A stretch of DNA of 64,000 bases from Himantopus leucocephalus (taxonomy: Eukaryota > Chordata > Aves > Charadriiformes > Recurvirostridae): assembly GCA_003993805.1 (NCBI GenBank), contig RSEF01000003.1, forward strand, positions 81,236,033-81,300,032. Direction: 5' to 3'. The notes under the pieces were generated by a model. The model was not told where the DNA came from, did no database searches, and saw nothing but the letters and a program-made list of their open reading frames with translations. The translations under genes and the position numbers were made by a program. Below are positions 41,262 through 50,136 of this stretch, piece by piece; position 1 is the first letter of the stretch; every line of letters starts with the position of its first letter.

Positions 41262-41480
41262 GGACGGGGGTGTCCCCCCCTCCCCTCCTAAATGGCGGTG
41301 CGGTGTCCCCCCTCCAATACGGGGCGGGGGGGTCCCGTCCAAGATGTGGGGTGGCGGTTCCCCCTCCAAAACACAGCCGGGGCTGCCACTATGGGGCCGG
41401 GGTGTCACCCCCCCAGTGCGGGGTGGCGGGTCCCCCCGCCTGTACTGGAGGGGGGGGGTGGGGGTGGGGGGTGTCTCACC
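41262..41480. repeat. G/C-rich minisatellite upstream of GDF7, running into the gap
   Basis: Roughly 27-30-bp units of the form GGGGTGGCGGTGTCCCCCCTCCAA recur with variation (for example at about 41291, 41322, 41349, 41395 and 41418). The array meets the N gap at 41481, so its real length is unknown. Its extreme G/C content is a likely reason for the gap. Confidence 0.7.
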
Positions 41481-41580
41481 NNNNNNNNNNNNNNNNNNNN
41501 NNNNNNNNNNNNNNNNNNNNNNNNNNNNNNNNNNNNNNNNNNNNNNNNNNNNNNNNNNNNNNNNNNNNNNNNNNNNNNNN
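41481..41580. other. Assembly gap (100 N) in GDF7 proximal promoter/5' UTR
   Basis: Exactly 100 Ns, the usual placeholder for a gap of unknown size, ending 171 bp before the GDF7 start codon. Long open frames that appear to run across it are artefacts of reading N as any codon. Confidence 0.98.
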
Positions 41581-41653
41581 GGGGCGGGGGGCGGGGGGGG
41601 CGGTCGGCCGGCAGGGGGCGCTTCGGCGGCGGCGGGCGGCGGCGGTCGGCGGT

Positions 41654-41677
41654 CGGCGGCGGCGGCGGCGGCGGCGG
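41654..41677 (+). repeat. CGG trinucleotide repeat in putative GDF7 5' UTR
   Basis: Eight consecutive CGG units, preceded at 41625-41653 by further interrupted CGG/TCGG units. It lies 74 bp upstream of the start codon and is probably transcribed as 5' UTR. Confidence 0.8.
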
Positions 41678-41751
41678 GCGAAGACGATGTTCAAAAGCGG
41701 GCGGGGAGCGGCGGCGGCAGCAGCACAGCGCCGAGCACCGGGGCCGCCGCC

Positions 41752-42088
41752 ATGCGCCTCCGCGCCGCCGCCGCCGCCCTCTGCCTCTGCCTGCTGGGCG
41801 CCTGCCGCCTCCGCCGCGGGCTGGAGGCCGCCGCCGTGCGCGGCCCGTCGGCGGCCGCTCCCCAGCGACCCTCGGCAGCCGCGCCTTCCTCCTCCTCCGC
41901 CTCCTCCTCCTCCTCCTCCGCCGCCGCCTCCCCCTTCTCCTCCCCGCCGCGGAGGGACGGGGCTCTCCGCAACGGCACCGTGGTGCCGCACCACTACATG
42001 GTGGCCCTCTACCAGCGCCTGGCCGCCCGCCGCGCCCCCGCCCGCCGCGCCGACACGGTGACGGGCTTCGCCGAGCGGGCGCGCAGCG
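41752..42088 (+). CDS. GDF7: GDF7 (BMP12) coding exon 1: signal peptide and start of propeptide
   Basis: GDF7 is a secreted BMP-family ligand made by the roof plate and involved in dorsal interneuron fate, commissural axon guidance and tendon/joint development. This exon opens at ATG 41752 in a good Kozak context (GCCGCCATGC) with MRLRAAAAALCLCLLGACRL, a signal peptide; human GDF7 shares the ALCL.LL.ACR..GLEAAAV pattern. An Ala/Ser-rich stretch with a poly-Ser tract from a TCC repeat (41886-41935) follows, then the family-typical NGTVVPHHYMVALYQRLA with an N-glycosylation site (NGT), and ADTVTGF. The exon ends after codon 112 plus one base at AGCG|GTGAGT. I chose this ATG because it alone is in frame with the signal peptide; an earlier ATG at 41687 is out of frame. 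Confidence 0.93.
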
Positions 42089-42203
42089 GTGAGTGCGGGG
42101 CGCGCAGCACTCCGCGCAACGCCGGGCAGCGCCGCGCAGCGCAGCGCAGCGCAAGGCCCGCAGTGGGGCAGGGGAGGGGGGACGGGCTGCCCCGGCGGGC
42201 GGG

Positions 42204-42850
42204 AGGGATGGGGATGGGTTTGGGCTGGAGGATGGGGCTTGGGGCGGGGGTTTGGGGATGGAGATGGGGCTTCTGCGTGGGTTTGGGGACGGGGGTTCTG
42301 CGTGGGTTTGGGCTTGGGGATGGGGCTTCTGCATGGATTTGGAGATGGGGCTTCTGCATGGGTTTCAGCATGGGAATGGGGCTTCTGCATGGGTTTGGGG
42401 ATGGGGCTTCTGCATGGATTTGGGTTTGGGGATGGGGCTTCTGCATGTTTGGGGCTTGGGGATGGAGCTTTTGCATGGGTTTGGGCATGGAGACAGGGTT
42501 GTGCATTACTTTGAGAATGTTGGGACGTGGTTGTACGCGGGGATGGAGCTTGCACGTTGGTCTGAGCACGGGTTTGTGCCTGGGATGGGGTTGGGGATGG
42601 GGTTGTGCGGGGTTTTGCATGAGGACGGGGCTTGTGCGCTGGTGGGAATGGGATTGTGCACTGGTCTGAGCAGGGGCTGGTTGCACGGGATGGGGTAGCG
42701 CATGGGGATGCAGATGGAGCTTAACGGGGTAGGGGCTGTGCAACGGTTGTTTGACGGGGATGGAGCTGTGCATGAGTTTGAGCATGGGACCGGGGATGAG
42801 GAGAGGAGTCGGGGATGGGGCTGTGCGTCGGCATGGGGTTCAGGTAGCAA
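42204..42850 (+). repeat. GDF7: G-rich minisatellite in GDF7 intron 1
   Basis: The most regular part, about 42234-42490, repeats a roughly 25-bp unit of the type GGGGATGGGGCTTCTGCATG followed by GGTTT, with seven to nine recognisable copies. More diverged GGGATGGGG/GAGCTTGTGCA units continue to about 42850. The transcribed (plus) strand is full of closely spaced G runs, so G-quadruplex and R-loop formation is plausible. Length should vary between individuals. Confidence 0.85.
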
Positions 42851-43235
42851 TGGGAATAGCCACAGGGCTGTGCCTGGAGCTGGGGAAAAGGCTTTGCCGA
42901 TGGAGCTAATTACGGAGCGCTGCATGAGCGTGGGGTCGGGGATGGCGATGGAGTTGCACATGCGGTCGGGATCGAGGATGGCTTTCGGGACTGGGGATGC
43001 ACTTGGGGACGGGCTGCGAGGTGCAGCCCAGCCGGGACAGGGCGGGCAGGGGTGCGGGTGACCCTCGGGGACCTCTCCCCACCCCCCCCACCCCCCACCC
43101 CCGGCACCTGATGCTCTGCCCGGCAGCGGGGACCGGGGTGTGCGGCGCAGTTTGGGGGCGGCTTCTCGGCGCAGCATCCCCGGGACCGGGAGGGAGAAAC
43201 CCCGCCAGAGCCTTTTCAGCCCGGAAAAACTCCGT

Positions 43236-43311
43236 GGGGCACCGCGAAGGGCCGGGACGGGGAGGGAGCGCGGCCGCGCTCCCTCCCCGTCCCGGCCCGT
43301 CGCGGTGCCCC
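43236..43311. repeat. Near-perfect 76-bp GC palindrome in GDF7 intron 1
   Basis: Two 38-bp arms meet without spacer at 43273/43274, centred on GCGGCCGC. 37 of the 38 positions are complementary; the only mismatch is A43248 against G43299. Left arm starts GGGGCACCGCGAAGGGCCGG and right arm ends with the matching complement. It would form a very stable hairpin as RNA or single-stranded DNA, or it could be a fold-back assembly error. Confidence 0.92.
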
Positions 43312-44476
43312 GTGGGGGGCGGCTCAGTCCCGGGCTGCCGCGGCGCTCCGGAGCCGGCTGAGCTCGGCACCGCCGCCCCCTTCTCCCTCTTCCCCCTCTT
43401 TTGCCCCCTTCATACCCACGGATCTAATGATAATAATCAAATAAACACATCTACGCACTTAACGATTTTTATATATATATGTGTATATATATATACATTC
43501 CGCCGGGGAAGTTCGCTCGGCTGGGGGGTGGGGGTGGAAATAAAATCGAATCAAATGAAAAGACGAACTGAAGAGCAGCCCCAGCCTCCCCCCGTGCCTG
43601 TCGCCGGCTGAACCGGGGCGGGAGAGCGGCGGCTGGTGGTGCGGAGCCCCCCCCCCGCAACCCCCCAAACCCCATCCCCATCCCCAAACCCAGCAGGGGC
43701 CGTATCCTGCCGGCAGCCTTTGCAGGGAGATTTTTGCTGAAATTTGGTGGGGAAACGGCGGGGGAGCTCGGCGGGACGCGGGGAGGATGCTCCGATGGGG
43801 AGGGTGGACAGTGCCCGGTTTGGGAGAGCCGGGGGAAAACCGCGCAGAGGTCCTGGGGTGGTTTCAGCACAAAACGAAACCAGCTGAACTCTTCAAAGGG
43901 GTATCTGCTCCTCACAGGGGTTTTAGATCTGCTTGTAAAAAAAATGAAATAAAAATAAAAATTATAATAATACTAATAGCAAATGACGGGGGAAAAAACT
44001 CTTTGCCACCCGGAGGTTGCAGGCTGCAGCCCGGTGGCGTTGTGGGGGCATCGGGCAGGACTCTGCCGGCAGCGGGTCGGGGGGCTCGGGCACAGCAGCG
44101 ATGTTTGCGGCATGCCCAGCTCCGGTTTCTTGTTAGAGAGGCAGAAAAGAAAAAACAACCCACCCAGAACTCATTCATTTCTTCTCCCCAACCCCACCTC
44201 CTTTTTTTTTTTTTTTTTAATTCTNCCTTTTTTTTTTTTTTTTTAAATTCATATTGAGTATATTTAATCAGTGCCAGAAACTGCGCAAGTCTCTGTTTGG
44301 GCTTTGGATCCACCAAAAATAGTGACAAATTGAAGATGGGCTCACTTTCAGCTTCTGGGAGCGCCTCTGTCAGATACCCTGAGGCACAGTGTCTGCATCC
44401 CTGTCGTGTGTCTGCGCCTGCTTGCGAGGGAAAATGGGATTTTTCACAGCATTTTACTTGGCATGGCTGGGGCTGG

Positions 44477-44500
44477 GTGTGTGTGTGTGTGTGTGTGTGT
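44477..44500. repeat. GT dinucleotide microsatellite
   Basis: Twelve uninterrupted GT units in GDF7 intron 1, about 450 bp before exon 2; likely polymorphic. Confidence 0.97.
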
Positions 44501-44953
44501 GACACTTAGGGCAGAAGCAATCGGTGACAACCTGCTGGTTGGGGATGGGACTGTGCCGCGCAGGTTCAGATGGGGCTTCCTTGCCAAAGCAGAATAGTGA
44601 TGCAGCTGGGGGCCCTGAAACACCCGGGAGGAGGCAGAGGAGCCACCTCGGGACGTGGGGAAGAGCGCGGATGAGAGGCCACTTGTTTGAACTGATTCCT
44701 CCCTCCCTCTCCGCCTTCTCCTCCCCATTTTTTTTCCGTGCCTCCAGCCAGGGTGACGCTCCCGGGCACAGGGCACACAGGCTGTGTCCCCGCTGGGATG
44801 CTCAGCGAGCCTTGCTGCAAGGTGATGATCTCCCCCGTTAGCTCTGTGTCCCTTGCGCCTCCGTAATGAGAGCTTGGCTTCAGCTTGCTGGGGTTTTATA
44901 TTTTTTCCTTTTTTTTTAATTTTTATTTTATTTTTTTGTTTTATCTCTTCCAG

Positions 44954-45876
44954 ATGCCTCCCCGTCCACGCTCGAGCAGCGATACCTCTTTGACATCTCC
45001 AGCCTGCCCGAGGCAGAGGAGGTGACGGGTGCGGAGCTGCGGGTCCTGCGCGCCCTCCCCGAAAACCGGAGCTTGGCCCTGTCCCCTGAAGGCACCTTTT
45101 ACCACCTCCTCCTCTCCACCTGCCCAAGCCGGGACGGCGAGGAACCCCGGCTGCTGGACTCCAGGGCTGCAGACATTTTGGACGCGGGCTCCTCCAGATG
45201 GGAGGTGTTTGATGTCTGGGAAGCCCTGCGGGATCGGAGGGAGAGATCTCTCTCGGGCAAGTTGCTGTGCTTCCTGCTGAGGATCGTCTCGGATCAGTCG
45301 GGGCGGCTCCTGCCCCCCCGGCAGCTGGGGTTCAGCAAGCCCCAGCCGCAGCCCCACGAGCGAGCCCTTCTCGTGGCCTTCTCCCGCACCCAGAGGAAGG
45401 AAAACCTCTTCAAGGAGATCCGGGATAAGATCAGGGCCCTGGGCAGCCCCCCCTTCCTGGAGCCCCCCGATCCGGGCCAGGAGGCGTACACTAAGCGGAG
45501 GAAGAGACGGACCACCATCGCCGCCCGGTCTGGGGGCAGAGGCCATGGGAAGAAGGCGAAGACGCGCTGCAGCAGGAAGCCCCTGCACGTGAACTTCAAG
45601 GAGCTGGGCTGGGACGACTGGATAATCGCCCCCCTGGATTACGAGGCGTACCACTGCGAGGGGGTCTGCGACTTCCCCCTGCGCTCCCACCTGGAGCCCA
45701 CCAACCACGCCATCATCCAGACCCTGATGAACTCCATGGACCCGGAGTCCACCCCCCCGAGCTGCTGCGTGCCCTCCAAGCTCAGCCCCATCAGCATCCT
45801 CTACATAGACTCCGGGAACAATGTGGTTTACAAACAGTACGAGGACATGGTCGTGGAGACGTGTGGCTGCAGGTAG
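44954..45876 (+). CDS. GDF7: GDF7 (BMP12) coding exon 2: propeptide, furin site, mature ligand
   Basis: The exon continues codon 113 (G|AT = Asp) through [19 protein letters not shown] and ends with TAG at 45874-45876, giving a 419-residue preproprotein (human GDF7 is 450). The propeptide keeps ELRVLR, LLLSTCP, WEVFDVW and the [13 protein letters not shown] segment. The basic site KRRKRR (residues 293-298) is the furin cleavage site, and the mature chain starts at Thr299 (45511) and is 121 residues long. Its seven cysteines (mature positions 20, 49, 53, 85, 86, 118, 120) form the cystine-knot pattern CSRKPL, HCEGVC, SCC and CGCR-end, including the cysteine for the dimer disulfide. GDF7 rather than GDF5/6 is favoured by CSRKPLH, the Asp in APLDYEAYH and the exon 1 match, plus neighbours HS1BP3 and LDAH. 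Confidence is high. Confidence 0.96.
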
Positions 45877-45936
45877 CAATTTCTGCAGCTCTCCCCCTCC
45901 CCACCCTGCCCTGCCCCGCCCAGCAGCCCTGCCCCA

Positions 45937-45999
45937 TTTTATATATATAAATATAAATATATATATATAAAATATATATATGTACACACACATACACAT
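45937..45999. repeat. TA-rich / ATAAATAT low-complexity tract
   Basis: About 60 bp of TATATA and ATAAATATA units followed by CACACA-like sequence, starting 60 bp after the GDF7 stop codon, so probably in its 3' UTR. AU-rich sequence of this kind can affect mRNA stability; that is inference. Confidence 0.85.
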
Positions 46000-48585
46000 T
46001 TTGGTGTGTGCCTTTCCAAAAGCCAAGCTCAGAGCAGGTGTCCCCTGCCTTCCCGGGGTCGCCCTGGCCACGAGCCTGAAGGGATGGAGGATCCCCACCC
46101 CCCTGACATCAAGGCTGTAAATTGCCCCCCCCCGGGCTCTCTCAAAGAAAGAGCGACCCCCACCACCCACGCTGGGTTTCCCGGGGCTCAGCTGGGGGTG
46201 ATGCGCTGCGGCGGGAGGCCAGGCTCCCAGCTTGGAGCTGCCCCCATCTCCGTGCCTTGCCTGCTCCCCCCACCCCGGGAGGGGGGGCACACAGCCCGGC
46301 AGAGCCCCCCGGGGGATGCCCGCTCAGCCTCCGAGCTCTGCCTGATCCGCTTGGTTTGCCCAAGCTGGGCTGACACCTTTTTTCCCAAAGGTTTTGGAAA
46401 ATGTCTGGGCAAAATTGTCTCGGTGCGGGGGGGTGACCTGAGCCAGAGGGGTGGTGACAGAGCAGTGGCTGCAGCGCGGAGGCCAGCATCACCCTCCGGC
46501 TGCGATGGTGGGGCGGAGGGGAGCTGGGAACGCTCTTTTCTTTGAGTTCAAGGAGTTTTTCTGGCTGCCTTCAAACCGCTGCCCTGGCTTTGTAGGGGGG
46601 GAAAATGAGNGTGGGGGAGGGTGTGGAGAACCCGTGGCCATGAGAGGTTGAAATCATTTGGTCCAGGCCTGTTTGCAGTGTGGAGAGGTTGGTGAGTCTG
46701 CTGTTGGGGACCAGAAAGATGGTCCCCATAAACGGAGGCTAAAGCGAGAGTCGGGTCTGAAGTAGATCTCGCACTCTCAGTGGAGATGGGATCAGCCCTG
46801 CCAGGTGTTAGCTGGGGATGCCGTGGCTCTGCGTGGTCCGAAGCGCTGGCACGGGCACTTGCCACCCTCTGCTGATGTCCTGCCGGAGGTACCAGCCGGT
46901 TTGCCCTCTCCCTTTCCAGTACAAAACCCCATTTCCAAGGCACCCGGCATGGGGCCCGAGTCACACAGCCATCCCCAGTGTGTCTGGAGAGAGGCAAAGG
47001 TCTTGAGTTCCCCGGGGAAGAGCCATTTCGCTCGGGTTCTTCTTTTTCCAGATAACCTCTATAAAAACGCTAAGCTCCACCCTACCTTCCTTTGGCACCG
47101 ATTTCCCAGAGAGCTCCATCCCCAGAGCGCCTGCCTCTCCCCGCTCCGTTAAGGGAGCCCGGATCCGCCGGGAACAGACATTTCCCATGCAGATGGCTGA
47201 ACGTCACCCTCGGAGACTGCAACGTAACCCGGGGTGCTCTGACCCACGCTGAAAGGGATACAGGATTTTAGTAACTCAGGAGCTGAGTATAAATTATGCC
47301 TTTAAATCAGAGAAGCCTTACATCCATGCCAAGGAGTGTCTTGGATGCTGGGAAGTGTCTCTGCTGCACCTCGGTGGCGTTTGGTACCGAACTTCATCTT
47401 CCTGGCTGGGTTGGCTTAGACCAGAGATGTATTTGCACAGATTTTGCTTTTGGTGGTTTGTTTTTTATTGGTGGTCAAGGTGTTGGCGTGTAAACATTAG
47501 TGCTCATGAGCGACAGTAGTTTGCTTTCAGGGGAGATAAATCCCTGCTAGAAAACATGGGGTTTTTTCTATGTAAAGCCAGTTGTCCTCCATGGCAGGGG
47601 TGTTCTGCTAGGGAGGGCTGAGCTGAGCCAGGGCGAGGGGCGTCACCAGAAAGAGCTCTACCAAGATCCAAATGATTTCAAAGGTCAAGAAAGCCTTGTT
47701 GAGGGTCCAACAGCCCCCTTCCCCCAAGAAAATAGTACATCAGCAGGGAGTAAACCGTGCGCATCAATAACAGTGATATATCCACTGGGTTAAAGGCCCC
47801 CGGCCTCGCTCCATCCTCGCCCCGCTGAGGTCTGCTCTGCATCCTCAGGCTGCGGCCGGTGGGAACTCAGGGGAGTAAGTGTGGTACCCATAAGTCTCGT
47901 GTAACCCCCTTGACACCCGTGGAGCTCCTCTGGCTTTACATCCGCGTATCTGAGAGGAAAATCCAGCTCCCTACCCCGGCGTGAATGTAAATATGTATTA
48001 AGCATGACGTGGCCGTACCCAGGGGGATGTTCAGAGATGGAGGTTAGTGGGGGAGAGGAAGAGTCAGGTCCATGCCAGTGGGTTTTCTCGCTGTCAGCAT
48101 TTGGTGGGGGGGCGAGGTGCAATTAGGGGGTGAGGAGAGGTGGGCAGGAGGGCTCATGGCTTTAGCGCAGGCGGTTGGGGGAAGGAGGTTGGCATGAGCA
48201 GCGCCGGAGAAGCTTGCTCTGGAAACACCGGCTCATTTATAAAGTCACCAAGCTTTCCGAGTACCTAATTTTTCAATCGCTGTTGGTCGCTCGATAGTTT
48301 TTCTCACTGCTGAGACAATTTTTTTTTAATGTTTTCATTTCTTTTACCCCCTCCCCTTCCTCCAAATATTTGTGGTGCAGGTTCATGGGCAGCTCAAATC
48401 CAGGCAAGATATATATAGCTCCTGGCAGCCCCTGCTGGCTGGTGGCTCTTGTGAGCCTCAGCCGAAAGGGTGGCCTGAGACCGGCTTCTGTGGGACGGTG
48501 TCTGAGGGGGTGCCGATGCCCGTGATCCCCCAGTTTTTGTGGCTCTTGTTCAGCCACAGCCGCAGGGGACAGGCAGACAGACACA

Positions 48586-48805
48586 CAGACGTAAGAAGGA
48601 AATCTTTACAATGAGGGTGGTGAAACGCTGGTGCAGGTTGCCCAGAGAGGTGGTAGATGCCCCATCCCTGGAAACATTCCAGGTCAGGTTGGACGGGGCT
48701 CTGACCCACCTGATCTAGTTGAAGCTGTCCCTGCTCATTGCAGGGGAGTTGGACTGCATGGCCCTTAAAGGTCCCTTCCGACCCAAACTGTTCTACGGTT
48801 CTGTG
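48586..48805 (+). repeat. CR1 LINE 3' fragment, sense
   Basis: About 220 bp of sense CR1. It includes 'gaggtggtagatgccccatc', 'cctggaaacattccaggtca', 'ggttggacggggctctga', 'gttggactgcatggccctta' and 'aaggtcccttccgaccca', ending in a degraded 'gttctacggttctgt' tail. It lies within the possible GDF7 3' UTR. Confidence 0.93.
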
Positions 48806-49479
48806 TTTGGTGGCAGAGCAAACTTCAGCCCCCTGGGGTGAGGCCAGCAGCAGTGTGGCCTTTTGCATTCCCACCCATGGTGACACCACCGTGCCAGCTG
48901 CTCTTTTAAGAGAGCATCTGTCCCTTTCCTGGGCAAACAACCTCCGGAGGATAAGAGGAGGGCAAAGGGTGGCGTCGGACCCTCTTTCTGCTTGCCTGAG
49001 GGGACAGGGGAGGGCAGGTCCCTGCCTGGGGCTGCCCCGGGGGGGTGCGTATGAGCAGGGCAAGGCTGGAGAGGAGCAGGGATGGAGCTCTTGGAGGGTA
49101 ACTGTGCTGCTGCCACCCTGGGCAAGCGTTGTCAGAGCCATTGCAAATGGAGGTGCTGAGCCCCCGCTGGGGTGCAAAAGCTTTTTGTGGGCAGGGAGGT
49201 TCCCACGGCCGAGATGCCGCAGCCCTGTCGTCTTGGGGATCAATGTGGGGATGCGTCTGTAAAGGGCACAGAGGAGCAAACCAGCTGCAGGACGGTGGTA
49301 GCCCAGCCCACCGCTCCAGCCCCGGAGCTGGTCCTCTGCAGAGCATCACCCCCTAACACCACAGAAACGGTCCAGGAAAAATGTATTTCTGATCGGTCAC
49401 CTCTTACCTGAGCTGATTTTTGGGCACATATAAGCATTATAAATAGGAGACTAGAGGTTGAACATGGACAAATGTGAAT

Positions 49480-49700
49480 TCAGTAGGCTCAGAGTGATTT
49501 TAATGGATAATTACAGGTTCTCAATCTGCAGTATTTATACAACCTTTCCATTTAAAAAAAAACCAGTTTCCATGCAGAGTATATTCTCCTGGAGGATTTG
49601 TTTGACCTTCAGCACCATTTTTATCTGCAGGATGTAATTACAGTGAAGCTAGAAATATTAAGCATTTGAAAAGGACTGTGTATCTATGTTTAACTGGCTG
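49480..49700. promoter_or_regulatory. Candidate conserved non-coding element with TAATTACAG sites
   Basis: An AT-rich, non-repetitive island within GC-richer surroundings, holding two copies of TAATTACAG about 130 bp apart (about 49506 and 49637) and other TAAT cores. TAATTA is the classic homeodomain core, and Gdf7 in the roof plate is controlled by LIM-homeodomain factors. Calling this an enhancer is inference from composition and motif only. Confidence 0.25.
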
Positions 49701-50102
49701 CCTCGCCAGTACACGGGAATGTAATTGCGCAGGAGCAGGGAAACTCGCAGAGCGATCCCATTTGACTTGGAAACACTAGGGCTGCGATTTGGGGAAGCAC
49801 ACGCGATCGGGACAGGACTGGTGTGCGTGCCTTGCCTTGGGCTCCCTGAGGTCTATAAAACTAATGGCTGTGCTTAAGCCACTGCCTGCACTGCGTCCTG
49901 AGCCCTCTGTCCAGTGGAGTCCCATAGCAGGGAGAGTCAGAAGCAAAATGGCTTTATGCCCAGTTTAACTGCCTGATGACCAGGGGTGCTTCTGGCCTAG
50001 AAATAATTCCTGGGAAACACAGATTTTACCCTTTTTCATTTTTTTTTTAAGGAATAATTGGTTTTTAATTCTCTTAAAATAAGGGGATTGTCCAACATTG
50101 CN

Positions 50103-50136
<34 letters not shown>

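Larger units (their letters stand above)
41040..43400. promoter_or_regulatory. CpG island spanning GDF7 promoter, exon 1 and start of intron 1
   Basis: Base composition jumps from AT-rich (40.87-41.03 kb) to extremely GC-rich, CpG-dense DNA that includes exon 1, then fades in intron 1 after about 43.4 kb. Developmental regulator genes commonly have such islands. The 100-N gap inside (41481-41580) means promoter sequence is incomplete, and no TATA box is visible in what remains. Edges are estimates. Confidence 0.75.
42089..44953 (+). other. GDF7: GDF7 intron 1 (2865 bp)
   Basis: GT-AG intron: donor GTGAGT at 42089, acceptor CTCTTCCAG ending at 44953. A single intron within the propeptide is the standard GDF5/6/7 layout. 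Contents: GCGCA repeats just after the donor, a G-rich minisatellite (about 42.2-42.85 kb), a 76-bp GC palindrome (43236-43311), TA and GT microsatellites (43465-43497, 44477-44500), and a poly-T run split by an N at 44225. The long frames that cross it come from repeat translation and do not look like protein. Confidence 0.9.

Noticed and set aside
41405..42555. Long minus-strand ORFs (over 300 codons) opposite GDF7 exon 1
   Set aside because: Pro/Arg/Gly-rich translation of GC repeats and Ns on the antisense of a recognised exon; no family resemblance.
41086..42669. 527-codon ORF across the GDF7 promoter gap, exon 1 and intron
   Set aside because: It reads through 100 Ns and continues past a clear GTGAGT donor into repeat DNA. 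Only 41752-42088 is real coding sequence in this frame.
44941..46290. 449-codon minus-strand ORF opposite GDF7 exon 2
   Set aside because: Exact shadow of the GC-rich coding exon, extending into a TA-rich tract; no recognisable domain.
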